Below are positions 36,517 to 45,509 of a stretch of DNA of 64,000 nucleotides, piece by piece (position 1 is the first letter of the stretch; each line of letters starts with the position of its first letter). Under the pieces are notes generated by a model, which had not been told where the DNA came from, made no database searches, and saw only the letters and a program-made list of their open reading frames with translations. Origin of the DNA: Planctomycetota bacterium (lineage in GTDB: Bacteria; Planctomycetota; Phycisphaerae; UBA1845; PWPN01); assembly GCA_029550525.1 (NCBI GenBank), contig JAKPHF010000064.1, positions 248,001 through 312,000 of the forward strand, in the 5' to 3' direction. Both the position numbers and the translations under genes were made by a program.

Positions 36517-38148
36517 ATGAATCGGTACAGACGTGGATGGCCGTACCTTCTCGTCGTGGTTCTGCTGAGCGGTACGACGGCTTGGGCGCAAGCGGCCCGG
36601 CAAGGGGAGCGTCAGGAGCCGGCGGTGGAGCCGCCTCCGAGCGAGCAGACCATCAATATCCTGCAGGCCATGTCGGAGGCGTTCCGCCGCGTGGCCAGCA
36701 GAGTCAAGCCGGCGGTGGTCCAGATTGAAGCGACCGTCGGGCCGGACGAGACGGACCAGCCGCAGCGGCGGCCACAAATCGACCCCCGGCAATTGCCTGA
36801 GCCGTTCCGAGAGTTCTTTGAGGAGTTCGACGGTCTGCCGCAACGGCCCACGCCGCAGTATGGGCGGGGCAGCGGCGTGATCATCGATGCCGAGCAAGGT
36901 TTCATACTGACCAATAGTCACGTGGTCGGCGGCGACGAACAGCGCTCCGCCCAGCAGCGAAGCACACGGCGTAAGTCCGATCCCAAGCGGGTGCGGCTGG
37001 ACGTGACGCTCGACAACGGCCGCAAGGTCCAGGCTGTCATCGTGGGCCAGGATCCCAAGACCGATATCGCTCTGATTCGCATCCGCGAGGCAGACCTGGA
37101 ACATCTCAAGGCCTCGGGCGTGAAGCTCCAGGCACTGCCGATTGGTGATAGCTCCAAGGTGGAGGTCGGCGATTGGGTGCTGGCCATCGGGGCGCCGTTC
37201 GGCATGGCTCAGTCCGTCACGCAGGGGATTATCTCCGCCACCGGACGCAGCAACGTCGGCATCGTCGATATCGAGGACTTCATTCAGACCGACGCTGCCA
37301 TCAATCCGGGTAACAGCGGCGGCCCGCTGGTCAACATGCGGGGCGAACTCATCGGCATCAATACCGCCATCGCGACCAGTGGCCTGACTCGCGGCTACAT
37401 GGGCATCGGGTTCGCCATCCCGAGCGAGATGGTCATGCAGGTGCTGCCGGATCTGAAGGAAGGGCGCGAGATCGTTCGCGGTTATCTGGGCGTGGCCATC
37501 ATCGGGCTGGATCAGCGGCCGGGGCTGGCTCGCACGTTCGGCCTGGAAGAAGACCGCGGCATTCTGATCGAGGAGATTCGGCCCAACAGCCCGGCCAGCA
37601 AGGCGGGGCTCAAGCCCGAAGACGTGATCTTGGCCGTGGGCGATCGGCAGATTCAGACGGTGAATGAATTGCAAAACTTGGTGGCACGCACCCGGCCGGG
37701 CGAGACGCTGGACCTGATCGTCTGGCGAGACAACAAGAAGATCACCATTCCGGTCGAGATCGAAAAGCAGCCTGAGGACTTTTACACCACTCGCACGTGG
37801 CAGCGCAACGGACGGGCCCCGGAAGGTGAGGACGAATCGCAGGGCACTGCCATCGAGTCCGTCGGCATGACCGTGGCTCGCATGACGCCGGAACTGGCCA
37901 AGCGCTACGGCTGGGAGTATGACGAGGTCAAGAACCAGATCGTCGTCACCGAGGTGGACCCGCTGGGCGAGGCTGGTGCACTGCGAATTTCGGAGGGGGA
38001 CATCATCGTCAGCGTTCAAGGTGAAGCGGTCAAGAGCCCGGTCGCTCTGAGGAAGGCGCTGAGCTCCGAAGCTCTGAAATCCGGCGTTCGCCTCCGCGTC
38101 CGCACACCTCAAGGCACGCGCACGCTACTCCTCGAGGTGGCCCCGTAG
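36517..38148 (+). CDS. HtrA/DegP-type periplasmic serine protease
   Basis: 543 aa from the ATG at 36517 with AAGGAG upstream. Signal peptide MNRYRRGWPYLLVVVLLSG ending TAWAQA. The trypsin-like domain has the triad His135 (TNSHVV), Asp183 (PKTDIALIRI) and Ser267 (NPGNSGGPL). Two PDZ domains follow: one from about 325 (YLGVAIIGLDQ ... IRPNSPASKAGL) and a second from about 440 (MTVARMTPELAKRYGW ... VDPLGEAGALRISEGDI). This is the Do/DegP architecture for refolding or degrading damaged envelope proteins. A good terminator lies 90 bp downstream. Confidence 0.94.
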   Translation: MNRYRRGWPYLLVVVLLSGTTAWAQAARQGERQEPAVEPPPSEQTINILQAMSEAFRRVASRVKPAVVQIEATVGPDETDQPQRRPQIDPRQLPEPFREFFEEFDGLPQRPTPQYGRGSGVIIDAEQGFILTNSHVVGGDEQRSAQQRSTRRKSDPKRVRLDVTLDNGRKVQAVIVGQDPKTDIALIRIREADLEHLKASGVKLQALPIGDSSKVEVGDWVLAIGAPFGMAQSVTQGIISATGRSNVGIVDIEDFIQTDAAINPGNSGGPLVNMRGELIGINTAIATSGLTRGYMGIGFAIPSEMVMQVLPDLKEGREIVRGYLGVAIIGLDQRPGLARTFGLEEDRGILIEEIRPNSPASKAGLKPEDVILAVGDRQIQTVNELQNLVARTRPGETLDLIVWRDNKKITIPVEIEKQPEDFYTTRTWQRNGRAPEGEDESQGTAIESVGMTVARMTPELAKRYGWEYDEVKNQIVVTEVDPLGEAGALRISEGDIIVSVQGEAVKSPVALRKALSSEALKSGVRLRVRTPQGTRTLLLEVAP

Positions 38149-38192
38149 GCCGGTTTCCGCCCGGCGTTGCGTACCTTGAGCACCTAAAGATG

Positions 38193-38218
38193 CGGCGGGG
38201 CTCAAGCCTCGCCGCTCG
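38193..38218. repeat. CGGCGGGG...GCCGCTCG hairpin, copy 2
   Basis: CGGCGGGG, then CTCAAG, then CCTCGCCGCTCG, after the htrA stop. Same family as 17102, 41988 and 56901. No T-run follows; the true terminator is 20 bp further on. Confidence 0.5.
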
Positions 38219-38237
38219 TGGAATGAGATCGACCTGT

Positions 38238-38273
38238 CCCCGTCCGGCGTTTCGCGTCGGGCGGGGCCTTTTT
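38238..38273 (+). terminator. Intrinsic terminator after htrA
   Basis: A 12-bp stem (CCCCGTCCGGCG / CGTCGGGCGGGG, with two G-U pairs and no mismatch) encloses the loop TTTCG and is followed by CC and five T. It faces the htrA gene. Its T-run touches the stop codon of the small reverse-strand gene. Confidence 0.75.
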
Positions 38274-38466
38274 ATCGTTTCTTGCCTTTGAGGAAGTTGT
38301 CCAGCTTTTCGAACATGCTGTTGCGCAGATCGGGCGAACTGTCGAGAAAGCTCAGCATGGCGGCCGCGACGACCTTCTCCTTGACGTACCCGGATTTGGA
38401 ACACTCCCGGTCGAACGCGGAGACCAGCTTGTTAGGCAGGTAATAAGACCGTTTGGGCTTTTCCAT
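38272..38466 (-). CDS. Small RHH-like DNA-binding protein (64 aa)
   Basis: MEKPKRSYYLPNKLVSAFDR then ECSKSGYVKEKVVAAAMLSFLD. A short strand (RSYYLP) followed by two helices of this size is the form of ribbon-helix-helix regulators. AGAGGAAG lies eight bases before the ATG. It may repress its own gene or be a free-standing antitoxin-like regulator; no toxin is adjacent. It converges on htrA. Confidence 0.6.
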   Translation of the reverse strand: MEKPKRSYYLPNKLVSAFDRECSKSGYVKEKVVAAAMLSFLDSSPDLRNSMFEKLDNFLKGKKR

Positions 38467-38770
38467 CGCAATTGCTTCCTCTGTTCCCAGGACACAGCCG
38501 GTCTCGCGGGCCCGACTCCCGCTCGAGGACCGAACCCCGGCGGCGGAAGGCGGGCTTGCCGAAGCGCGTTCGCAACGGCTCGGCGAGGACCGCTTATCCT
38601 ATTATCCTATTGAGATTCCCGCGCGGGTCAACGGCAGAATTGAATCCATCCCACAGCCTTTCCCACGGGCCGGCGGGGCGCGACTGACGTCGCACAGCCG
38701 GGCTCCCGGAAGGCCGGCCGACGCGCATATTATGTCGCCAGCCGAGGCGACTGTCCACCGTCTTTCCGCG
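38467..38770. other. Gene-free spacer upstream of the lptD promoter
   Basis: About 300 bp between the divergent RHH-like gene and the lptD promoter. Neither a supported gene nor a repeat family member was seen. Confidence 0.35.
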
Positions 38771-38798
38771 TTGACACGAGGGGGCCACCGACTATAAT
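38771..38798 (+). promoter_or_regulatory. Consensus sigma-70 promoter upstream of lptD
   Basis: TTGACA and TATAAT, both perfect, are separated by 16 bp. The predicted start is about 100 nt before the TTG of lptD. It is the strongest promoter-like sequence seen in the window. Confidence 0.7.
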
Positions 38799-38906
38799 CG
38801 CCGCGACTTCAAGTACTGTGGCGAGGATGGTTTGCTGGCGCGCGAGCCGTCCCGGACCTGAGCGGTCCCATCCATTCGGACCGCTTGATCGCCCCGAGGT
38901 TCCGTC

Positions 38907-41840
38907 TTGTACACTGTCGATCGTTTCTTTCTGGGGCTACTGTGTGTTGCCGCATTCATTACCGCGCCGGCCCGGTCTCAAGTGGCGCCGTTGGTGCCGC
39001 TCGGTGAGCCCGAGCCCGAAGAACCTCTGCTCCCGGCGGGGATCACCCGCACCAAACCGGAAGCGTACGGCCAGTACGCGCACGTCTGGTCGCTGGAGGA
39101 CGGGACACACGTCATCCAGTACTACGGTGACTTCTCGCTACACCTGGGGGCCCGCCGTCTGACCAGTCGCGACGCCGTCATCTGGATGCAGCGGACGGCG
39201 TGGAAGGATCTGGAATACTTTCACTACGACGTGTTTCTCTCGACCGAGGCCAACGTTCGCGATGCCGCGGGCACGGTGACCAGTGGTCCCACGTTGTTCG
39301 TCACGTTCAACAGCTTCGAGCCGCCCGAACTGGAGATGGATAGCAGCACAAGTGAGCCGTCGACGCGGTCGACGCTATACGAGGAAGCGTCGCGCGTGCG
39401 GCAGCAAGTGCTGGCCGGGCGTCCCGCCGATGCTGGCCCGGATCCGTTGCAAGTGGTCAATCCGGATGCCGAGACGCGCGAGCCGCGGCCCGAGCCACGT
39501 CCCATCGTGCGATATCGTTCCGAGGGCGACATCATCATCGACGAGCGCGCCGGCACGATCACCATTCCGAGCAAGGTCTATCTCTCGCAAGGTCTGATCG
39601 AGACGGGTGAATTCTCCGAGATGCGAGCCGACGCCGCGGTGATCTTCCTCTCCCGCCGGCCGGAGGCGGAGGAGAAAGCCGAACCGGAAGATGTGCTGGC
39701 TCCCGAGGAGCCTCAGCGGACACCCGGAACGTCGGGGCCGGGTGGGGCCTTCGGCACGCTCGGCGGCGAGGGGCAGCCTCCCGTGGCCGGCGTTTACCTG
39801 CGAGGCGACGTGGTCCTGACCCGCGGCGAGCAGATGGTTCGCGCTTCGGAACTCTACTACGACCTGGAGAACGATCGAGCTCTCATCCTCGACGCGGTCG
39901 TGCGGGTGACCGTTCCCGGGCAGGACATTCCGCTTTACGTGCGGGCCGAGCAGGTGCGCCAACTGTCGAGCACAGAGTTCATGGCCCGCAAGGCCCGCGT
40001 CAGCACGAGCGAGTTCTCAACGCCGCACGTGCACCTGGGGGCGGAGAAGATCTACTTGACCGATGCGACGCCTCGTGGTGAGGCCGGTGAGGTCATCGGT
40101 CTGGAGGCGGGGCGCTATCGCGCCGAAAACGTCACTCTGAATCTCGAGGGCGTGCCGCTGGCCTATTGGCCCTACGCGACCGGCGATTTCCGCCGGGAAG
40201 AGGTCGCGCTGCGATCGGCGCGGGTGGCCTATAGCGACGACTTTGGCATGTCGGTCCAGTCGCGGTGGTTCCTGTTCAATCTGCTGGGCGTCGAGCGGCC
40301 CAAAGGCATCGAAGCCTTGCTGATCACCGACTACTTCAGCAAGCGCGGGCCGGCTGTCGGTATGGACGTCGATTACGAGGACGAGAACTCGTTCGGTCTG
40401 TTCCGCGGCTACTACATCCACGACCACGGGACGGACGATCTCGGCGCGTACCGCGACGGCAGCTTCCCCAATGAAAACCGCGGCCGAATCACCTGGCGGC
40501 ACCGCGAGTACCTCAGCGAGGACAAGAGCTGGCAGCTCACGCTCGAAGGATCCTACCTCAGCGACGCCAACTTCCTCGAGGAATACTTCTACCGGGAATT
40601 CGAGGAGGGCAAGGAACAGGAGACGCTGGCGTATCTCAAGAAACAACAGGACAACTGGGCGTTCACGCTGCTCGCCCAGTGGCGCATCGTGGACTTCCTG
40701 ACGCAGACCGAGCATCTGCCCGACGCGGCGTTCCGCTGGATCGGCCAGCCGCTGGGCGAGATCGCCAACTACTACAGCGAGTCGCACGCCGGTCTGGTCC
40801 GTCGCCGGGTGGACGACCGCCGTTTCTTCGAAGATAACCGCTGGACCACCAACGACGTGGACACTCACGTCACGGTTCGGACCACCACGCGTAACGAGGT
40901 GGATTTTCCGATCACGCTGGGCAACGCCCAGGTGGTGCCGTTCGCGATGGCCAACACGGGGTATTGGGACGCCAGTGCCCGCAAGGGTGCCACCGGGCGA
41001 GCGTTCGGCATGCTCGGCGTCCGCTCGGGCACGCAGTTCTGGCGCGTGTTCGAGAACGTCGCCTCACGTCTGCTCGACGTGTACGGCCTGAGGCACGTGA
41101 TCAAGCCCGAAGTGGTCGCCTGGCTCAGCGCGAGCAACATCGACAGCCTGGATCTGTATCAGTTCGACCGCGGCATCGAGGATATCGACGATTTCTACGG
41201 CACCTCGCTGGCCTTGCGGCAGCGCTGGCAGACCAAACGCGGCGGGCCGGGCAACTGGCGGATCGTTGATTGGATCAAGCTGGACGTCGAGCTCAATCTC
41301 TTCGGCAATTCGCCCAAGTACACCGATCCTATCGGACGGTTCTACGATTACCGTCCGGAAAATAGCAATGCCCGCAACCATGTGCGGACGGACTTCTCGT
41401 TCCGCTTGAGCGATACCGCCACGCTGCTGGCTGACTCCAACTGGGATCTCAACGACGGCAAGCTGGACCTGTTCAACGTGTCCTACGCCGTCGAGTACAC
41501 GCCGCGGTTCTCATACGTGCTGGGCTACCGGCGCATCGCCGACACGGATTCGAACCTGATCGGCCTGGGCACCAACTACGAATTCAACAGCAAGTACCGC
41601 ATGGCCTTCCGCGGCTACTACGACATCGAACGCAGCAAGATGGAGACGTTCGACGTCACCATCGTGCGCCGCTGGCCGCGTTGGTTCACGGCGGTCACTT
41701 TCGGCCTGGACAACATCGAGGAAGACATTCACATCAGCTTTTCGATCTGGCCCGAGGGCGCGCCGCGGCTGGCCCTGGGCTCCCGCAAGTACACCAGCCT
41801 GGCTCAGACCACGGCCATCCGCGCCGCCGACGAAGATTGA
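38907..41840 (+). CDS. lptD: LPS-assembly protein LptD (OstA-like)
   Basis: 977 aa from a TTG with GAGG seven bases upstream and a signal peptide (FFLGLLCVAAFITAPARS). The N-terminal half has OstA-type beta-jellyroll segments (VYLRGDVVLTRGEQMVRASELYYDLENDRALI, GRYRAENVTLNLEGVPLAYWPY). The C-terminal half is a beta-barrel rich in alternating strands and aromatic residues (YVLGYRRIADTDSNLIGLGTNYEF). LptD inserts LPS in the outer membrane. The protein is longer than the ~780 aa enteric form and has an acidic Pro/Gly/Glu linker at about 250-290. No LptE or SurA is next to it. Confidence 0.85.
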   Translation: MYTVDRFFLGLLCVAAFITAPARSQVAPLVPLGEPEPEEPLLPAGITRTKPEAYGQYAHVWSLEDGTHVIQYYGDFSLHLGARRLTSRDAVIWMQRTAWKDLEYFHYDVFLSTEANVRDAAGTVTSGPTLFVTFNSFEPPELEMDSSTSEPSTRSTLYEEASRVRQQVLAGRPADAGPDPLQVVNPDAETREPRPEPRPIVRYRSEGDIIIDERAGTITIPSKVYLSQGLIETGEFSEMRADAAVIFLSRRPEAEEKAEPEDVLAPEEPQRTPGTSGPGGAFGTLGGEGQPPVAGVYLRGDVVLTRGEQMVRASELYYDLENDRALILDAVVRVTVPGQDIPLYVRAEQVRQLSSTEFMARKARVSTSEFSTPHVHLGAEKIYLTDATPRGEAGEVIGLEAGRYRAENVTLNLEGVPLAYWPYATGDFRREEVALRSARVAYSDDFGMSVQSRWFLFNLLGVERPKGIEALLITDYFSKRGPAVGMDVDYEDENSFGLFRGYYIHDHGTDDLGAYRDGSFPNENRGRITWRHREYLSEDKSWQLTLEGSYLSDANFLEEYFYREFEEGKEQETLAYLKKQQDNWAFTLLAQWRIVDFLTQTEHLPDAAFRWIGQPLGEIANYYSESHAGLVRRRVDDRRFFEDNRWTTNDVDTHVTVRTTTRNEVDFPITLGNAQVVPFAMANTGYWDASARKGATGRAFGMLGVRSGTQFWRVFENVASRLLDVYGLRHVIKPEVVAWLSASNIDSLDLYQFDRGIEDIDDFYGTSLALRQRWQTKRGGPGNWRIVDWIKLDVELNLFGNSPKYTDPIGRFYDYRPENSNARNHVRTDFSFRLSDTATLLADSNWDLNDGKLDLFNVSYAVEYTPRFSYVLGYRRIADTDSNLIGLGTNYEFNSKYRMAFRGYYDIERSKMETFDVTIVRRWPRWFTAVTFGLDNIEEDIHISFSIWPEGAPRLALGSRKYTSLAQTTAIRAADED

Positions 41841-41929
41841 CGGATCTGGCGGCCTCAGTTCGGCGGAGTCCGGACACCCCGCGCGAGCAGGCGCATGCGC
41901 CATGGCAAGAGAGTTCCCGGGGAATGAAC

Positions 41930-41964
41930 AGCTCACAGCTCGCAACTCATAGCCGAGAGCTCAA
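41930..41964. repeat. AGCTCAC heptamer array (degenerate)
   Basis: Five units: AGCTCAC, AGCTCGC, AACTCAT, AGCCGAG, AGCTCAA. It lies in the spacer between the convergent lptD and oxidoreductase genes. Confidence 0.65.
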
Positions 41965-41987
41965 TGCGAACTGACGAGAAAGTGAGA

Positions 41988-42013
41988 CGGCGGGGACAAA
42001 GCCCCGCCGCTCG
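41988..42013. repeat. CGGCGGGG...CCCCGCCGCTCG hairpin, copy 3
   Basis: CGGCGGGG, loop ACAAAG, CCCCGCCG then CTCG. Perfect 8-bp stem between two heptamer arrays. Confidence 0.6.
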
Positions 42014-42098
42014 CCGGGGATGCCAGAGATCGGTCTGTGAACCAGAGGGGGGGTGAACACGGGGATCGGGCTTCGCGTGAGGAGAACCCCCCTCGTCG

Positions 42099-42133
42099 GG
42101 CTCAGAGCTCATAGCTCACAGCTCATAGCTCAT
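42099..42133. repeat. AGCTCAT heptamer array
   Basis: GGCTCAG, AGCTCAT, AGCTCAC, AGCTCAT, AGCTCAT. It ends 2 bp before the stop codon of the reverse-strand oxidoreductase, the same placement as the array at the GT9 gene. Confidence 0.75.
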
Positions 42134-42135
42134 CT

Positions 42136-43440
42136 TCACAGATGCCAGGGCGCGCGATACTCCGCGCGACCGAGGAGTTTGTTGGCCTCGGCGTCGTCAA
42201 CGATGGTTTCGCTCGCGCCGTCCCATCGGATGCGGCGGCCGACGCGGTAGCTGATGTTGGCCAGGTGGCCGACGATCGAGCTCAAGTGGCCGGCCTCGGC
42301 GTGGGCGGCCGGCTGTTTGCGGCTGCGCATGCAGTCGAAGAAGTTGCGCTTGTGATCCCAGATGGGCGTGTCGCCGCTTTCGGTGTAGAGCGGCTTGCGA
42401 AGCGTGCGGTCACGATCGTGATACATGGCGAAGCCGCGGCGGTTGATCTGCAGGAGCTTGTCGGCGCCGAAGAATTCGATGCCGTGGTCCATGTCGTCGT
42501 GGGGCCGCCAGCCGTTACCGTGCCGCAGCGTGTACGTCATGGTGTAGTTCGGGCCCTCGAAGGCGGCTACCGCAGTGTCGGGCGTCTCGCGGTCGTCCTT
42601 CCACACGTGGTTGCCGCCGATGGTTGCCACGCTCTTGATCTCAGGGCCCATGGCCCAGGTCACCACGTCGAACAAGTGGATGGCCCACTCGCTCATCATG
42701 CCTCCACCGTACTCCCAGAAGAAGTAGTGCGTGCCGTGGAAGCGCAGCGGGTTGAATCGCCGCTTGGGGGCCGGCCCGAGCCACATGTCGTAGTCCACGC
42801 CCGGAGGCACCTCGTCGGTGTCCTCGGCGTGGCCGATGGTGCTGTACATCTCGTACGTGTTCCAGGCGTTCCAGACGTGGATCATGTTGATGGGGCCGAT
42901 CTCGCCGGCCTTGATCCGCTCGACAGCATTGATCCAGTGCCGGCTCGTACGCTGCTGCACGCCGACCTGCACGACGCGCTTGTTCTCGCGAGCGGCTTCC
43001 ACGAGGGCGCGGCCTTCCTTGATGTTGTGGCAGATGGGCTTTTCGACGTAGACGTCCTTGCCCGCTCGGCACGCCCAGATGGCGGCGATGCCGTGCCAGT
43101 GGCCGGGAGTGGCCACGAGCACACCGTCGATGGATTTGTCGTCCAGAATGTGGCGGAAGTCCTTGGTCGCCCGCACGTCGCCGCCGACGAGCTTGGCCGC
43201 GGCGTCGAGCCGGCTCTGGTCCACGTCGCAGACGGCGGCCACGCGAATGTCGTCCATCTTCACCGTTTCGTGAAGGTGGGCCATGCCCTGGCCGCCGCAG
43301 CCGATCCAGGCCATGGTGATCTTTTCGTTGGCGCCGGGCGTGTTTGTTGCCGAGCGGGCGGTGCGAGCCACGGCCAGGCCACCGACGCCGGCTGCCGCTG
43401 TTCGGACGAACGTTCTGCGCGAAAACGATTGGTGCTTCAT
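42136..43440 (-). CDS. Tat-exported Gfo/Idh/MocA family oxidoreductase
   Basis: 434 aa from the ATG at 43440; GAGGAG lies seven bases upstream, whereas the ATG at 43446 is too close to it. A twin-arginine signal (SFSRRTFVRTAAAGVGGLAVA) is followed by the Rossmann domain (AWIGCGGQGMAHL) and the family motif VYVEKPICHN. The C-terminal substrate domain has HGTHYFFWEYGGGMMSEWAIH. Family members oxidise or epimerise sugars with a bound NAD(P). Exported forms are greatly expanded in planctomycetes. The substrate is unknown. Confidence 0.9.
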   Translation of the reverse strand: MKHQSFSRRTFVRTAAAGVGGLAVARTARSATNTPGANEKITMAWIGCGGQGMAHLHETVKMDDIRVAAVCDVDQSRLDAAAKLVGGDVRATKDFRHILDDKSIDGVLVATPGHWHGIAAIWACRAGKDVYVEKPICHNIKEGRALVEAARENKRVVQVGVQQRTSRHWINAVERIKAGEIGPINMIHVWNAWNTYEMYSTIGHAEDTDEVPPGVDYDMWLGPAPKRRFNPLRFHGTHYFFWEYGGGMMSEWAIHLFDVVTWAMGPEIKSVATIGGNHVWKDDRETPDTAVAAFEGPNYTMTYTLRHGNGWRPHDDMDHGIEFFGADKLLQINRRGFAMYHDRDRTLRKPLYTESGDTPIWDHKRNFFDCMRSRKQPAAHAEAGHLSSIVGHLANISYRVGRRIRWDGASETIVDDAEANKLLGRAEYRAPWHL

Positions 43441-43512
43441 GGGCATGCTCCTCGAAGATTGATGGATGAATCATAAGCGATGCGCTCGCCCAGCGGAAGG
43501 CCGCCGAGAAGA

Positions 43513-43545
43513 AGCTCCGAGCTATGGGCTGTGAGCCATGAGCCG
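43513..43545. repeat. AGCTATG/GGCTGTG heptamer array
   Basis: AGCTCCG, AGCTATG, GGCTGTG, AGCCATG, AGCCG: the reverse-complement form of the AGCTCAY family, in the spacer between divergent genes. Confidence 0.6.
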
Positions 43546-43613
43546 AACAAAGCGAGGGGGGCCGGGGAATGTCTGCGGCGCTCGTTTTGGCTGGCTTAAT
43601 TTGCCAGATCGCG

Positions 43614-43619
43614 TAGAAT
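43614..43619 (+). promoter_or_regulatory. Possible -10 box of a leaderless esterase mRNA
   Basis: TAGAAT ends 7 bp before the ATG at 43627, and no Shine-Dalgarno lies between. A weak TGGCTT is 16 bp upstream. This spacing would put the transcript start at or near the A of the ATG. Confidence 0.35.
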
Positions 43620-43626
43620 CGGCGGT

Positions 43627-44271
43627 ATGAACCCAGCGTTGAGGCGATACGAACGGCAAATCACGCGGACGGTGGCGATCGATTACTGGCTTTATTTACC
43701 GCGCGACTACGAGCGCGAATCGCAGCCCTGGCCCCTGATGCTGTTCCTGCACGGCCGGGGCGAGCGGGGCGACCTCGAGCGGGCCAAGAAGCACGGGCCG
43801 CCCAAGCGGGTGGCCGAGGGCACGGACTTTCCGTTCCTGATCGTGGCGCCGTGCTGCCCGGCTGACGAGTGGTGGCAGCCCGACGTGCTCGAGCTGCTGC
43901 TCGAGGAGATCTGCGCGAGCTATCGCGTCGATCCCGATCGCGTCTACGGCACGGGCCTGAGCATGGGCGGCTTCGGCATCTGGGCGACGGCCATTACCTA
44001 CCCGCGGCGGTTTGCCGCCATCGCTCCCATCTGCGGCGGCGGCTCACCGTACATGGCTGAGCGCATCGCACATCTACCGACGTGGGTATTTCACGGCGCC
44101 AAGGATCCCATCGTACCGCTGTACGAGTCGCAGCGGATGGTCGATGCTCTCAAGAGCGTCGGCGGCGACGTGCGGTTCACGGTCTATCCCGACGGCGAGC
44201 ACGATGTCTGGACGCGGGCGTACAATAATCCCGAATTGTACGACTGGATGCTCGCCCAGCGGCGACGGTAA
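43627..44271 (+). CDS. Alpha/beta hydrolase (esterase, dienelactone-hydrolase type)
   Basis: 214 aa. The nucleophile Ser112 lies in GTGLSMGGFGIW, the acid is probably Asp160 (FHGAKDPIVPL), and the base His192 (PDGEHDVWTRAY). The oxyanion strand is MLFLHGRGERGD. There is no signal peptide, so it is cytosolic. Size and motif order fit the phospholipase/carboxylesterase and PHB-depolymerase-like esterases; the substrate is not predictable. It may be translated from a leaderless mRNA. Confidence 0.8.
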   Translation: MNPALRRYERQITRTVAIDYWLYLPRDYERESQPWPLMLFLHGRGERGDLERAKKHGPPKRVAEGTDFPFLIVAPCCPADEWWQPDVLELLLEEICASYRVDPDRVYGTGLSMGGFGIWATAITYPRRFAAIAPICGGGSPYMAERIAHLPTWVFHGAKDPIVPLYESQRMVDALKSVGGDVRFTVYPDGEHDVWTRAYNNPELYDWMLAQRRR

Positions 44272-44332
44272 CCCAAGCGGCGCCGCGTAAGACGCCCCTT
44301 CGAAGCGTGCACCAAACTCGGCACGCGGCGCG

Positions 44333-44484
44333 GGGGGTGGGGGGCAGGCGTCTCGCCCGCCTTTACGACTGGCCGCGCCATCGATTCACAGACGGACGAG
44401 ATGATCGTTCCCCGAGAGTGATATCGAAGGCGGGCAAGATGCCCGCCCCCCGAGAACAGAGGCGGGCAAGATGTCCGCCCCCCG
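44333..44484. repeat. Three GGCGGGCAAGATGCCCGCC hairpins
   Basis: One inverted copy at 44333-44361 and two direct copies at 44428-44454 and 44460-44484, the last carrying a G-to-T mismatch in the stem (GATGTCCGCC). All end in C-runs. The region 44272-44562 has no gene besides these. Confidence 0.7.
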
Positions 44485-44562
44485 GTCCTCCTTGCGTCCC
44501 GCCCGAGGCGGGATTAGGTTGTCTGGCGCAATTCTTCACGACAGATCAAGTCAGGAGGTCTG

Positions 44563-45498
44563 ATGCTCACCATTCGCACATTGCGGGGCAGCGATCTGCC
44601 GGCCGTGCTTTCCATCTGGAATCGGGCGCTGTTGCGGGATCCCATCAACATGAGTCGGTTCGTCGCCAACGTGTCGGGTGATCCGGACTACTGGCCGGGC
44701 GAGGACTCGGGTTTCTTCGTGGCCGAGCAGGGCGGCGAAGTGGCCGGCTTTCTGCGAGCCATCGTGCGCCGCACGAGCAACGACAGGCTGGGACTCGAGC
44801 CCGACCTCGGCTGGATCCCCGTGATGGCCGTCGATCCCGAGCATCAGCGCGGCGGCGTGGGAACCGCGCTCATGAATGCCGCGTTGAACTGGTTCCGCAA
44901 GCACGAACGCAAGCGCATCTGGGTGTGCGGCAACAGCGGCTCGGCACCGGGCTATGCATTTCCCGGCGTGGACATGGACGCTTATCCGGGCGGCCTGGCG
45001 CTGTTTCGCAAGGCGGGTTTCCGCGTCGATCGCGAAGCGGAAGGCATGAGTCGCGAGATTGTGCGGTTCGATCTGGACGCATATCAGCGCGAAGCGTGGA
45101 GTGTCGGTGCGGACGTCAAGATCGAGACGCTCACGCCCGAACGGGTGGACGACTTCATCGCGTTTCTTGCGGCATCGTTTCCGGGCGACTGGAACACGGC
45201 CGCGCGAGCCAAGATTCGGGCCGGCTTGCTGCATGAGGTGCTCGTCGCACGCGTGGGCGATCGGGTCGTCGGCTACTGCCAATGGGAGGGCGAGCATTTC
45301 GGTCCGTTCGGCGTGGGGGCCGAGTACCGCGGCAAGCGGGTGGGGGCCAAGCTATTCGTCGAAGCGGTCAAGCGTATTCGTGAGGCCGACGGCCGGACGG
45401 TCTGGTTCAACTGGGCCGAGACTGACGCCGCCCGGTTTTATCGCCGATTCGGCCTGGAAGCCACACGGCGTTTCGCGATTCTCGTGAAGGATCTGTGA
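44563..45498 (+). CDS. Double-GNAT acetyltransferase
   Basis: 311 aa from an ATG with AGGAGG. Two GNAT domains lie in tandem. The first has the acetyl-CoA loop VDPEHQRGGVGTALMNAALNWF (about 88-109). The second is a shorter repeat with VLVARVGDRVVGYCQWEGEHFGPFGVGAEYRGKRVGAKLF (about 225-265) and ends YRRFGLEATRRFAIL. The arrangement resembles mycothiol-synthase-like double GNATs, but a thiol role is not implied here. The acceptor is unknown. Confidence 0.85.
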   Translation: MLTIRTLRGSDLPAVLSIWNRALLRDPINMSRFVANVSGDPDYWPGEDSGFFVAEQGGEVAGFLRAIVRRTSNDRLGLEPDLGWIPVMAVDPEHQRGGVGTALMNAALNWFRKHERKRIWVCGNSGSAPGYAFPGVDMDAYPGGLALFRKAGFRVDREAEGMSREIVRFDLDAYQREAWSVGADVKIETLTPERVDDFIAFLAASFPGDWNTAARAKIRAGLLHEVLVARVGDRVVGYCQWEGEHFGPFGVGAEYRGKRVGAKLFVEAVKRIREADGRTVWFNWAETDAARFYRRFGLEATRRFAILVKDL

Positions 45499-45509
45499 AT
45501 GCGGCCAGT

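Noticed and set aside
36427-38112. 561-aa reverse frame opposite htrA
   Set aside because: The htrA catalytic triad and PDZ domains fix the coding strand.
42142-43476. 444-aa + frame opposite the oxidoreductase
   Set aside because: The Tat signal and EKP motif are on the reverse strand; this frame is a shadow.
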